Assembly: GCF_009389715.1 (NCBI RefSeq)
Contig: NC_052399.1
Coordinates: forward strand, 22,453,146-22,517,145
Origin: Phoenix dactylifera
Taxonomy: Eukaryota; Streptophyta; Magnoliopsida; Arecales; Arecaceae
Direction: 5' to 3'
Length of the DNA stretch: 64,000 nt
The notes beneath the pieces are model-generated. The model was not told the DNA's origin, ran no database searches, and saw only the letters and a program-made list of their open reading frames with translations. The position numbers and the translations under genes were made by a program. Below are positions 12,101 through 25,500 of this stretch, piece by piece; the stretch's first letter is position 1, and every line of letters starts with the position of its first letter.

Positions 12101-15100
12101 CCTTAAGCAACCACCGCCATCAGCCTTCTATAAATGAGATCAAGAAGTGGGGCCCGAGCCATCACCTCGGAGTTCAGGGGTCGTATCGGTGGAGGAGCCA
12201 GACGGCAGAGCGGAAGTGAGAGACGAGGGAACGGAGTCGTCGCCGCACCGCCGAGCGGTGGAAGAGAGCGGGCTAGGGTTTCGAATGGGTTTCGGTACTC
12301 CGTCTTTCTCCTCCCTTTATTCTCTTTCTTCATTCTTCGAGGAGTCATCTTTCTCCTTTCTTCTCTCTTTTATCCGTTTCGATCAAATGCCAGAGGGCTT
12401 CTTGTCTCACATCTTGTAATATTGGTGGAAAGTATCCGATTCTTGTTCGTTCTAGGCTTTTTGACCGAATGCGGGTTTAATTCGTCTATTTCTTGATGGT
12501 TCCTTTCAACAGTAGACGGTGAAGGAGGATAGGATCTTGATGTGCTGGTCTCAATCACGGTACCTTGAACCATAGGAGGTTCTTGTTTCTTTGTTACTTT
12601 TATTTTCAGTATTTTCATTTCAATTCCATTGCAGCTTATATTGTTTTAGCAAGGGGTTTGATCGATTGCGGGAGGGTTATCATTTCTTGGTTTACTTCTT
12701 TTATTTCTCGATTTGCGATCTTGATCTTGACTGGATGGGAGGTCGTCATGATGTAAGGGGCATAGTGAATCAATCAAATACATTTTTTATCAATCAAATA
12801 CATTTTTTTTTACTTCATCGTGATTTATACTCTGCTTGTGGATATACGACGAGTGCTGGTATCTAGACTAATATGGAGGAAAATCTTTAGCCGAGTAGGG
12901 AGCTCTGTTAACCCTACAATTGCAGGACCCAGAGACGGTGAAATTAATGGAAGGATAATTTCAGGTGAAAATGTAATCCGTTCTGATCCTTTTTCAAATA
13001 AAAAGTCTGAAGTCAATAGATTTTGATAATATGACATCTTTTCAGTGCCTGTTACTCTTTATGCTTTCATGTCTTGAAAAGGTGAGGCTTGCAACTAGAG
13101 TAAATTTCAGTACTACTGTTATTTTGGTTATAGAAATTCTTCCTTTTTTTTCTTTCTTGTAACATATTGATCAATTGTCTTGTTCTATGATGGATCTATC
13201 TGTATAAGCTTTGTTTGCTGGTGGTCTTCATGCAGTATATAGTACTGATCTAAATGATTCTTGAGATGTCCCACATAACAATCTCTTCGGGAATTTTGAT
13301 GCATTTTTTACAGCTTGATTTGATACTTTGCTGGCGATTTTGTCTTGGACTGGAGCTCAATATTACCAAGTTCGGCTACTGCTGTGCTGGTGGTCCGGAT
13401 TGGTTGTTGATCTCGTAGTTCTTACTCTTTCACATCCTTGAGGAAACCTCTCTCTCTCTCTCTATATATATATATAGATATATCTTTGACATAGATTAAA
13501 TCTTTTGTTGTTCTACTAATCACAATGCTGGAAGGTTGCATGGAATTGTTATATTGCATGTTCTTTCTTTCTTTCTTTCCTTAAAGTGCTTGATAAAATT
13601 CTTATTTTCTGTGAAATATTATTATGATATTTACTGATGTTTGTGATGATTTCAGTGTTGGAATGCCTGAGTAGAATTATTACCTGCAGTTTCTTTCTCT
13701 CTTTCTGGCTTTCTGTTCTCTGCTTCATGCACTTCTAATTCTTTTTTGGAAAAAATGATTTTGTTATGTTTAAGATGTGTTTAGTGATTTCAATATTGGA
13801 GGACTTATTTCACACACAAAAAGTTTGAATGCTTGGATGGAGCATCTGGACGAGGCTTCTTGGTTATGGTTAGTGGAAATTGAGAGTGGATTGAAATCTA
13901 TAATTAGTTTTCTGCTTGTGCAGTGAAGATAATATTTGTCTTACGTTGCTTCACATCACGCTTCTTTCTCAAGAACAGGTGTGATTCTGTTCATTTTTTG
14001 ATTGGATTTTCTCTCAAGTTTCTATTGATCTGTTAGCTTTTTTTTTATATAATTCCCAATTATCTGTCTTCTTCAATATGTAATTGTTAATAGAGTCAAG
14101 CTGCTTGCGATAACATTGCTAATGGTCATATTTATTTGTATGCTATCAAGCATCAGATTACAAAAGTTTCCACTGACAACACAATAGCTATCAGCAGGTT
14201 TGATGTGCTGATTAATTGTTTATTTAATATTTGTAGTGCTTGATCTGCATTTATTAGTCTGATTACTTCTTATTTACTTTGTATATAGATTTGTTTTCCT
14301 GATACATTTGAGCTTGCATTGGTTATATTGGGCTGGAAATTGGAATCTTGTAGGAGAATGGCTAATATAAGGAAGAAGTGCGTTTAGATCATTATTTGCA
14401 GCCCCTAATATTTTTTCGTGAAATTGCATACAAAAGAAGTTTTCCATTATGTTAATTTTTGGTTTTTCATTACTTGCTGCTTTAATTATAAGGTATGGCT
14501 GACTTTGCTTGTGATCTCGAAATGATAATTGAAGGGATTAAAACCTATTTGCTTTGTAGTTAGATGCAGTTGTTCTTGCTCAACAACTTCAAAAGTGATC
14601 TTTGACCAAGGTTCCTCGGATCTTTGTTTCAAGTACTGCTATGCTACTAATGCTGTTACCTGTGCTAGCTTATAGTTGCTTTAACCATGTTTTGTTCTTA
14701 GAATTCTAGCTTATATTCTGCTTGGTTTCGACAACTAGTTACAACATTCTCTTTGAAATTTTGAACATATTGATCTTTGTTCTTTCAGTCATTTACTAAT
14801 CAATATCTGAACATAATTATGTTGTTGATTGTTGGGTGTTCTCTATTTGCCATGCTTCTTCATGGCACATCGACTTGGTAAGATGCAGTTATTAACTTTT
14901 GTCTGACAATTAGTAATAGATTATGGAAGGTCTTCTTCTAAAAAAGTATTTTTCAGATTGAGCAATTGATGAATTTCCAAGTCTGGCTAAAATATGAGAG
15001 ACTGATTGGCGGGGCAAATCTGTCTTTCTCAATGTCCAATATTCATGTCTAATATGTTTCCCAGAAATGGGCATCACCAGGACAGGTGTATCACCAAATA

Positions 15101-17590
15101 TAGATATCTGTAATTGGCCAAAAATTGTTGAGGAGAATAAATGGGGTATGTTCTCGGGGTATTGACAAGACCCTCATGTCTAATCAGATTGGACATTGCT
15201 GAATGGAAGGTAATTTAAGGTATGGTGCTCTAGATTATGCTTACATACTATATTGTAGAAAGAATATGTGACTTGTTTTGACCCTGTCATTGTTTTATAA
15301 TTTTCAGTTGACACTCATTGTTTTATAATTTTCAGCAATTAGGAACTGCATTATGTTTTTTCTCCCTGGATCTGCGGAAGTTGGCGTGTTCAAATTTTTT
15401 AACACTATACATTAGGGATATTTGCCTATTAAGAATTTTTGGGGCTGTAGAATAGTGATATAGACATTGTAATACCTCTATATATATATATCCCTATATA
15501 ATCATCCATGTCAATTGTTATTATGTTAAATTGTTTGTCTTTAATTTATGCTATCATTCAACTTGTCCATGATTTTTGGACGAATCATTTGTTTCAAAGA
15601 GCTTGTTATGCTAGCAATGGGTCAGATTTAGGTCTGATCATTATTGGATCCAAAAACAAACTTAAAATCCAGATCTAGATCCATTACCTAGAAGGATCGG
15701 TGGCTCCTTTACAAGCTCCAATTATTGTATTGGGACCTCCTAAGATGTTACCCTGCTTGAAGGGGATTTTTGCTTTATGAGCCACCAGGTTCTGGCAAGA
15801 TCCTCATGACTTTGTCAGATTGGGAAATTATTGTATGGAAGGAAATTAAAAAGGTATGGTACTCAGAATCATTCTTCCATACTAAATTGTAAAAGGAATG
15901 CCTGAATTTTTTACATTGTTATCCTTTTATTATTTTCAACAATATGGAAATGCATTATGTATTTTTGCCCTGGATCAGTGGAATGGACATTAGTAAATGT
16001 TTCTAGACTTCATTTCAGCAAGAAGTTGGCATGTTTGAAGTGTTGAACACTATAGATGGGGGAAAAGTGCCTGTTAAAAATTTTAGTGATGGTAGAATAG
16101 TGATATAGATCATAATACTAGAATATATCACTATCTAATCTTCTATTCCAGTTGCTGTGATATAAATTGTTTATCTTTAATTTATGCAATCGATTAACTT
16201 GTCCATGGTTTTTAGATGATTCATTTGATTCAGATTTTGGAAGCTTATGTTAGCTCTAGCGGTGCGTAAAATTTAGGTTTGGTCCTTCTTCTATCCAGAT
16301 CTAGATCCAATTCAAGGTTGGTTGTCCCTTTACAGGTTGTGATCTTTGAATTTGGACCACCTAAAATGTTACTGTGCTTGAATTTTTTTCCCCTTCTTTT
16401 ATCCTTTTCTCTTTACTTTTTAATCCCATTATTACTGACAAATTTGGTTACCATTCTTACCTGAGATAAAATTATATTTAATTTTGAATCACACACACAT
16501 ACGTGGAAAGATATATAGAAAGAGAATGCTTATTGTGATCCACATAATAGGTCTTAGTTAGAAAATCTCATTGTTTGAAACTGCAAAGAATTAAAGGATG
16601 TGGATTGTCAGGTTAGTCATTTCCTTTCGGGTAATCTTTAAGAGAAAATAGTCACAAGCTGTTATTTGCTTGCTTACCAGTTGGAACTGTCTCATATTAA
16701 CTGTTACTATACCATCATTGTGTCTTATTTTGGATAAAATTCTCTAGTTGTTTATGGGCTTGAAGTCTTGAGTAATTCGGTAAGACAACAGAAAAAGAGA
16801 GATTTATTTTCTGATGCTGAGAAAGACCAGAAGGACTCGAGATGTTCAGCCTTCATGATCTCTTTTCTAAGCTGTGTATGTTACTAGCCCTGAAACCGAA
16901 ACCCTAAACCGCATTTTTGATTATTTTACGTGTTTATGTTTTCAGGTGATCAAAGATGGTACATGTTATAATTTTTGAGAAGTTGATGCTATAAGTGAAG
17001 GTAGAAACTATATATGCCTCTGCTTTATATCAATGTTCACCACTTTCTTTTTTTTTCATATCATAATTAATATTATGAAGCCCTGTTGATAGAGCACACA
17101 AGAAAGATTAAGATGCCTCTAGATGATGAAACCTGTTGCTTGAAAAGAATTTAATCCAAGTGTAAATAGGAACCTTATGCAGGGAAAGGCTTACTGGGAT
17201 TTGATTCTGCCTTAATATTAAATTGCTGGGTCTATCTTCCAAGGCAATCTTTCCATGAGTGTCATACTAATAGAAATGGTGTTTTACAATGGAGTTATCG
17301 TGCTTAACATCTCAAAACATAGGTAAAGACTTAAGTATCTTCCCTCTTATTTTCCTCTAATGGAATCTTCTTTACCGTGTAAACTGATTTCAGGATTAGG
17401 TCTACTTCAAAAGTATGAGAATGATATCTATATAGCTAGATATTGTTCAAAAAGTAATAAAATCATACACGGATTAAGTATGGGTGAAGCTATCCTTTAT
17501 AAGTACAGCTTTTTGATTATTTGATGGATGCCAATTATCATACTCTCTCATGGATTGATAATGCATATTTAGCTTATAAGGTTGTATTGG
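12101..17590 (+). ncRNA. Possible transcribed non-coding or pseudogene locus
   Basis: 12130-12540 looks like a plant 5' leader or first exon: GC-rich, then CT-rich, with GCTAGGGTTTCGAATGGG. About 5 kb of T-rich, intron-like sequence follows with many ATTTTCAG-like sites. No exon chain with a recognisable protein could be built. Short frames are the 120-codon 12134-12496 and the 68-codon 12820-13026 (contains VNPTIAGPRDGEINGRI); neither has a known domain. Other contents are a 20-base direct repeat at 12764-12806, CT and TA microsatellites at 13449-13484, and a diverged tandem duplication (15130-16395). Transcription is a guess from base composition. Confidence 0.3.
15130..16395 (+). repeat. 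Diverged tandem duplication, unit about 640 bp
   Basis: 15135-15770 and 15775-16390 align in order through many shared blocks. Examples are AGACCCTCATG/AGATCCTCATG, GGAATG with TTTTACATTGTTAT, GCATTATGT, CTGGATC, AGAAGTTGGCATG, AACACTATA, GTAGAATAGTGATATAGA and ACCTAAAATGTTAC. Divergence is high (many substitutions and indels), so the duplication is old. Confidence 0.75.
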
Positions 17591-18334
17591 GATGTGGAAT
17601 AAATTAACAGAGAGTAAACTCCACTTTGTTCGGAAAAATTATTACATCTTACTTGGAGTGATTTACTCCTGGGTTAAGTGGGATAAAAGGTTTGGAAGGG
17701 AAAAAATTTCAAAAAGATGTTTATTCGACCATCCTAGAAGAAGTGTTTTAACTCAAGTATTCCAATATGTTTGGCTGAAAAAGGGTGGGATAACTGGGTC
17801 ATCTACTCCCTCTTGTTTTGCTTCCAAATGCAGCGTTGGCACCATTGTCTGTCAGTCAGTATGTTACCTCATTGTTTTTCTTTTTCATCCGTCCTTTTTA
17901 TCCCTTCGCTAGCGGTAGAGCAAGGGGTGGGAGGGCCATGCCCTCCCTGGTATTTTGCTGGGCTCGGCGCCCACCGAATCGCAACACAAACATGCGCTCG
18001 CGCGACCTCGGTAATGCCTGTCATTCACCTCTACTTCATGCTATGGGAATCTTTCCCGAAGGGGGCTGAAACGCTGACATCGTCCTCCGCTCTACCAATT
18101 CTCGAGGGCTTTGGCATCGGCAAGCGGATCACCGAGGCAAAGGACGATCTGGGCAATCCTTGTTTATTTTCCATTTATGCCATACCGTTCCACCCCTCCA
18201 GCTCTCTGCAGCAACCGTGGACACTGTTTTGCACTCTCTGAATTTGATACTGTCCCAAGAATTTATTTGAAGAGTACAATCATGGCTTAAGGATTTTTGG
18301 CTCAGCGTCCGCGACTCTTTAGGAGCCAAACAAG

Positions 18335-18335
<1 letters not shown>
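17591..18335. other. Intergenic; no supported gene
   Basis: A 156-codon plus-strand frame (17771-18241) overlaps two other frames and has no recognisable domain. The composition turns GC-rich at 17930-18240, which probably inflates open frames. Confidence 0.35.

Positions 18336-18378
<43 letters not shown>
18336..18378. repeat. (TA)n microsatellite
   Basis: About 43 bases of perfect TA repeat. Confidence 0.97.
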
Positions 18379-18382
<4 letters not shown>

Positions 18383-20570
18383 ATTGACCCAATTGGGCCT
18401 ATTTTTGATTGAAGGCCGACTTCGATCAGAAAACTTCAAAAAAATATTGGGATTGAAACAGGGGGGAATGCATTCCTTCTCTGCCTGGTCTCTAGGTCAT
18501 TGGGCTGAGGCTGCCCCTAATCGTGGCTGGTGGGGATTTGTTGGGCTGGTGTGAACAATCGGTGACTATTGGGGGCTGCTGCTGCAGCCGGCAAACAGTT
18601 GCTCAATTCAAACTTTATCATCTTTCCCAAAAAAAATCCTTTATAAGAACTTCGGGTCCTCTCCATTCAATTCACCAAATGCTTTCCTCCCTCGTCCTCC
18701 TTTTTCATTGGTGGCCACAACACTATCTCCGCAATGCGTTGTTGCCAAATTCCCTTCCTCCTCTCTCTAGTGCCCCCGACTGTCCTTTTTTCTCTATTTT
18801 TTCCTGTTTCAAGCATTGCTGTCATGGATCCCACCAGACCTAGCTATTTTCAATCGAGATCCACCATCTTTGTCGTGCATGGTGAGCTTCTCTTCCCTTC
18901 TCTAATCTTTCTTATGTTGAGCTATTTTTTTTGTTTTTGGGCCAAATCGAGATTTACTACTCGGTCTTGCCACCTTCGTTGGTCGCTACCATAGTCGCTG
19001 GTGTGGCTCCTCTGTGAATGGTTGTCGGATCTCCGACACCCATCGCCGGACCATTTTCACTCTTCTTTATTTTTGTTTATTTTATTTATTTATTTACTTA
19101 TAGATTATTTTCTCAAATTCTCTTTTTTCTCTCTTGACTCGTGGGCCAGACATGTTGATTGATTCAAGTTGACTTAAGTTGACTCGATTAATTGACAACC
19201 AAACTCAGACCTTTGATGGAACCCGGATTGAGATTCTCTCTCTTCTGCCTCTTTCTCTCTCTAGGCAGGCTCAGAGATCTTAGTGCAAGCCTTGTTTTTC
19301 TTATTGCGCAAATCTAAGTTGACATGGTGTGGAGGCTTTGAATCGCCCCAGTATCTGTGCGATAGACTGGCCAATTACCTCGGCTCTAGCCGAATCTTTT
19401 TGAAATTTGGCCACTATTGATCTTTATTGAGTCACTTAAATCATGTTTGAACATGATTTGTTGAGTTCACCTTGCTAGGACCGACCCGAGCAGTCGGGCA
19501 CTGCCACTTGACTAACTAACTTAGGTCATGAGGCCGTATTCCCAATAGTATTTTAATTTTTGACTTTGTTTGATTTTTAAGATGATAGTGAAATTAATTA
19601 TATTTTAATGATTTTAAAACAGCTAAACTTGACATGCTTACTTGAAGTAGAATTTTGAAGCAAGAAGAGGTAAATAATCTAATACTTAAAAGTGTGTTTT
19701 TCGAATTTTAGTAAAATGATAATTAGTTTATTAAATATGATTGTGATATTTGTTTTATACTTAGTCAAATGGGTCGGGCTTGTTATTGTTACAACAGTAA
19801 ATCTTTTTAAATATGTTAAGTGTTATGTTATAAAATTTAAAAAATATAATAGGGTAAATTATAAAATTTATTTTTTATGTATGTATTTTTAGCATGACTA
19901 TGATCTGGCCTATTAATGGGGATTATTCGTTGGCCCTGTCGACCTATAATCCGAGAAACTGATTTTGACACCAAGCCGCCGATGATTAGAATACCGGTAT
20001 CTGGTACTTTGTGCAATCTGACCCATGCCACTAGGTTACGTGGCTATAACCTAATGTTGGATCTCAAATATTAATTTATAAAAATAATAATAATTTTTAA
20101 AAAATATATGTTATTCAAAAATTGATTTATTTTCAATAGTTTTATGCTCTTTAATCAATCATTTATTTAGCATACTTAGACCCCATTTTGTGGTATTATG
20201 TTGCTTATCGAGCTAGTGTAGTTCATTATTTTTTTTTATTTTTTAGATCCTGAATCATGATTGCTCGGAATTTGGAAGAGTGTGTTAGATCTTTCTAAGA
20301 TTTTACAATTATTGAAGTTTTAGTTTAGACTAGTTTAGTTAAAATATTTTTTTTTATTTGAATTAGTTCGCATACTTTGACTTATGTCCTTTTAGAACAA
20401 TTGATTATGAGAATAATTTATTTTAGATAATAATTAAATAAATTTTTAAGAATTGAAGAATTATTATTGCTTTGAGATTACAATATGATCTATAGTGTTG
20501 CATGCTTGTATGGTTCGCTATGTAGGTATACGTCGTTTGTTGCGCTCTAGTTTAGGGTGTGACAATGTTT
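18379..20570 (+). mobile_element. Possible long LTR (Gypsy-like) or its remnant
   Basis: The stretch has LTR-like organisation on the plus strand. There is a TATA-like TTTATAAGAAC at 18641, a pyrimidine-rich leader-like stretch (18660-18850), and an end at about 20560-20568 reading AGGGTGTGACA, close to the 3' end of many plant Gypsy LTRs. Shortly after is TGTAAAATCCCGG (20589), similar to LTR starts of the same class. The 5' boundary next to the TA repeat is not certain, and no coding domain was seen. Confidence 0.4.
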
Positions 20571-20626
20571 GTTTGTATGAATGCATATTTGTAAAATCCC
20601 GGTTCATGACCATACGACCTTAAAAG

Positions 20627-21077
20627 TAGGGTTGAAATTAGATCAGGTATGGATCAGATGCGAGCATATCCATATCTATATCTTCTTCTTTTTTTTACGA
20701 ATATAGATGTAGATACGGATGTTAGTCAGATACAAAAATTTATATATTTATTTTAAACGGATATGGCTATAATTCGAATATCAAAAGTACAAATATAAAT
20801 AAGAATATAAATTAGATAATTAAGCCTTATGGCCACAGAATTAAAGATATTACTAAATATATCATAAATCAAGTTAATTGCATGTTAATGTGGTCATTTT
20901 TTTAAATTCATGAGTGCTATATAAAATTAAATAGGATTACAAATGGAATTAGATATTCGAATACGGATCGAACAGTTATCTATCGATATGGATACAGATA
21001 TGCATATTAGTCGGATATTTAAACTTCTATTCATATCCGGATTCCGATGGATATTATCCGATCCACTTTCACCCTTA
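20627..21077. mobile_element. hAT-like MITE, GGATATCCG-rich family, copy 1
   Basis: The left end reads TAGGGTTGAAATTAGATC and the reverse-complemented right end TAAGGGTGAAAGTGGATC, an imperfect terminal inverted repeat. The interior is full of GGATATGGAT and ATCCGATC words. Flanks CTTAAAAG and TCTTAAAG resemble a degraded target-site duplication. A second copy lies in reverse orientation at about 49.95-50.42 kb. It shares the interior block CATGAGTGCTATATAAAATT, seen there as its inverse with changes. Confidence 0.65.
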
Positions 21078-21085
21078 TCTTAAAG

Positions 21086-22539
21086 CAATTGGAAGAGGCA
21101 TGTCTACTGTAGCCTAGAGGTATGACGAAGTCTTTAGCCGAGGTCTGCCTTGATTATTCTGGGCCTAAGATTTTAAACTTAGTTGGACGTGGTTCATCCT
21201 CAGCTCATGCCAAACTTTCGAAGTCGGGATTCATGCAGCTCCATTTGGGCAGGATGTGGACCGCAGAGTCTTCGAATCCAACATCAGGTATAGAATCATG
21301 CCTATGTCAAAGATAGAATCATGCCTTTGTCAAAGATGCAAGTTAGGCCACAGTTCCTCGTTTTCCATTTTAATTCAGTTTCACGTCAGGTCCAGCCATT
21401 GAATAATGGTCTATCCTGGATGGTCTCCACAGCTTTTATGTGATCTACAGATGCTGACTACCAGGCATTTAACCTCCTTCAGACGCTGAATAATCCCCCC
21501 ATAGCCCGTTTGATTCCCCAGATAAATGGACGGGAGGAGCGCACATGATAGGAAGCAGACCGATTTAAACTTAACCTTGTTTGCTTGGGCCTTAATAACA
21601 TCACATGTGTTGATGTGCACATAGAAATTGAGAGATTTTATAGGAACGAGGAATCCAAACAAGAAGGAATCATACTTTAAAAGTTAAATCCCTCTTTACC
21701 AGGCATAGAAGCTCCTGCGCACCTTACCAAACCTAATCATTTAATTTCTCATCTACTGAAACAAGAGTAATCGACAACCATTGTAATCTGAAATTTATGA
21801 TTAACAAAAGAAGAAAAGAAAAAAAAAAAAAAAACTATACGAGGGTGCAAATGGAGGGAAAAGAGGAGAGAGATAATTTGATCCAGAATCGCTTTCCCAA
21901 GCTGTGGCTACTGCAGATAACATCGCAGCCTTACACCATTGACACCATTGGCTACTGCAGAAAGAACCTCATTCCACAATAATATAAATCATAAGTCCCT
22001 CCCTACAAGGACACGTCCCTAGTACCGGATTATGCGTTCAATCTTCCTGGGACAAAAACATCAACAGAAGCAAGACTTCTTCAAATCATCGGCCTTCAAG
22101 ATACATTCACATCATTGCTTTGTTAGATTTCTTCAACCGGGAAGAATATAACCGCATCATTTAACCCAATCACATATGGAAAAAAACCTACAAAAACAAT
22201 CAACTGATAGGAGCAGCAACCATACCATCAGAATCATTGCTTGCTACAATTGCTAGGAACAACACCATAAAACCAACCCCAATGGACCAGCTGATAACAG
22301 CAACAAAGGATATATGCATATACGTTCCCCACTGGACTTTTTTTTTTTTCCTGATTACAACACTGGACTTTGAAAAGGCAACATGCCAAAAGATGCGGAT
22401 GAAGGCAACCTGTCTTTCGAATTAGATTAGCAGCTACCCTTAATAATTGCACACTTGGTCAGAAAGGACAGCATCAAATTCTACCAAATTTAATGAATAT
22501 GGTAGAGGGTAGCTTAAGGGAATGAGGCGAGCCTGCATT
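21086..22539. other. Intergenic downstream of the glycosyltransferase gene
   Basis: No coding gene is supported. An A-run lies at 21819-21835 and a T-run at 22340-22350. The part next to 22540 is likely 3' UTR of the minus-strand gene. Confidence 0.4.
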
Positions 22540-25500
22540 TCAAAAGTCATATTTTGTTCTCCCACTCTTTAAGATGAGGCACAACATATCAGCCATGATG
22601 GAGGTTGAGTTGAAGAAGTTCCAAGATTCCAACATCAATCGCTTCCTTGATCCCTTAAAGTGAACAATCTGATCAACATTACACAGTTTGAAATTAGATT
22701 CTCTAACTATAATAATGAAAGTTGGAGCGATAAACAAGTGTACTGTGTATACATTTTTAGTGGTGATGCGCTAGATCATTCAAGTTAAACAACATATTGT
22801 GTAATCTTCACATAGCAATTTCTAAAGGAGAAGCAATTTTACTGACAGAAGTCAAATGATCATAACAAGTAGAAGTTAGCCATGAGCAGGAGCTAAATTT
22901 AACAAAGAAAGGGCCAAATATATATATAACCAACTCGGATATAAAAAATTTTTGGTCCTGATGAATATATTCCTGATGGATACATTTCCTTTTGTTTTGT
23001 TTAACTGCAAACCAATCATATTTAAAGACCAAGAAAATACAGATTTATATGACCAAGAAACAAATTTTTCATATGACCTGACAAAAGCCAGAAGTTACCG
23101 AATGACAGGGTTAAAGGGAAGTCCAATAGAACCAAAAATAAATCAAAGCAGTTTTTTTTTATCAGGCATATTACAGATGCAGATGCTCATCATCGTTAAA
23201 CTAAATATAACTATGCTTCCAATACAATTAGGTCCGTCATAGTAACATTCCACCAAGAAATAGTTAAATGGACATTATAATACAATATCCATTTTGTTAA
23301 TTCTACATTTCTACATTTGTTTTGATTTAAGTCTTAGAAATATCATGAACAAATTCAGCCTGATAAAGCATTTGAATTAAACTACAAAAATAAAATAACT
23401 ATAGTGATGAGTGAATTTTATATGAAATAACCACTCCTCAAAAGATTGCTTAAAGTTTGAACCAATATACTTACCTGTACATCCAAAGGCATGCCATGAA
23501 ACTGCCCAGCTCCCTCAGGTGGAGTCCAATTGTAAACAGCACAAGGTAAAAAGAGCACTGATGCTCCATTAATTTCGCCTGAAAAGGCCTCATGCCTGGC
23601 AAATTTCTTTGCAGAAAATGGAAGATGGGATCTAACAACCCATGCAAGGGCTAACTGATCACCAAGCATACGGGAGGCCTTCATATATTTTGAACTGTAC
23701 ACATCCAGGACTTCTTGTAGAAAGGCCTTTGCCCTACAGCAAAATAATGTTATCTCAGTTAATGAATTAATAAACCAAGGAATCAAAGTTATTAAAAGGA
23801 ATGCAGGATACTAACTTATAAATTCCATCTGGAGTGCCTCTCACTGCAATGAAACCTGAGTTTAATGGTTGATCTTTATTGTTACGAAAGGTAAGAGCAA
23901 GATGAAATTGAGGATATCTCTGGAATATATGTCCAATATCATCAACCACTGCAATATCAGAATCAGTAAAAACATAATGATTAGAACTGTTCAGCCTCTC
24001 CAAATGCTCTGCAAGCCTTGTTTCCAGAAATGCCTGCATTCGTTCAAAATTGACAACATTATGATCACATGAAAGAATTTGTCATGCTTTCATTGTTTAA
24101 GAATATATTAGAACGAAAGATATGTGCATGAAGTAGGTGTGATGCCTCAGCATTATGCCATAAATGAATATTGGATATTTATTTATATAGGGATCTAGAC
24201 TGTAAAGAGATAATATGTCATCTTTGGAACATTCTGCACTTGCACCAAAAGCATATAAACTGAGGACATAGAAGCTGTTGAACATCTATGCCATCTAATC
24301 CATCTACAGAACATAAATAAACTATCATAGAAGTGCATAACTGGGAAAGCAAGTATTAGAACTTAAACAGCATAGAACTTGGATGGAACACAGGCACCAT
24401 AGTAGGAAACTAAGAAGCCCAACAGTTTTTCCCCTACTAGAGCCAGTTTTCCTTTTGACTTGCACCTAACCAACAAGGAATTGACTTAGGCATCTTTCTT
24501 AACTTCCATATTCACACAGCTAGTACTGTAATAATCTTTGTCCTAAGAGCAGAAGTTTTGTTAGTGTGGTCCACCGACAAGATTCATACCCTATTGAGAA
24601 GTTTCAGCAACACATTTACCTTTTGAAAAGATTATGGTGAATAGGAATGGCAGACCACCAAATTTTTGATCATATAACAGATATTCATTGGTCAGATAGC
24701 TTCAAGACATTGTCAGGAAACCACTAGATACATGTTGAAAGTCATGAAGACTACCTTTTCTTGAAACAGAATAACTAAGAATGGAATGAATTATTCAATA
24801 ACATCTTAGTGGAAATCACATAATCACATGAGAAAACAGAAAGAATCATGAGAAATTGTGATTAATGCATATGCAGTTTGCTGGATCATTTGCTCATCAG
24901 AATACTCTTTACACTTCTATATGAATTCGCAGACAAATTGCAGATTTGTTTTTTGGCCTTCATATTACAAGACTCAATAAGAAGCCTAGATAGGAAAAAC
25001 AGAAAAAGGAGAATTCCGGGGGGAAAAATTGAAGGTAGTTCCTTTGACATGTTTCCATCCACTTGTCTACATTGAATTAATCAATAGATCTTTATACAAT
25101 GGAGCTCAAGCGAGGAAAAGGAAATGTTGCTTCAAACCTCTGAATACTAAATAATAAAATGAACTCCACAAAATCCATGGATTGAGCTTTCTGCCAAGAC
25201 TCTAGAATACCTTGGAAACTGTTGAACTTTCAATGACATTCCAGTATATGTTAACCCTGGCTATGAGTGGGAGAATTTTCTTCTCCCCTGCCTTCAGGAA
25301 CTTAGTCCCTTTTGAACACAACTCTCTCTTTTACTAGGTTAATATTTTGTCTTCTTTAACAGTTGTAGAAAAGCAACTCCACTTATACTTCCTTACGCGA
25401 CATCACTGATTGCTGATTTTATTTTATTTTTTTCTTCAATCTGGAAGTTAAGTTTCCTTTAGTTAGCTGCTTCTTCTGCATAATGCTCAGTAAGAGATAT

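Noticed and set aside
13638-13670. Possible box C/D snoRNA (TGATGATTT, then CCTGAGT)
   Set aside because: The spacing is too short for a full C/D RNA and no second box pair or terminal stem was found.
16894-16910. Telomere-like CCCTAAA words
   Set aside because: A single AAACCCTAAACC occurrence, which is common by chance and in plant promoters. It is not an array.
17771-18241. 156-codon plus-strand open frame
   Set aside because: It overlaps two other frames, has no recognisable domain, and lies in a locally GC-rich segment where open frames arise by chance.
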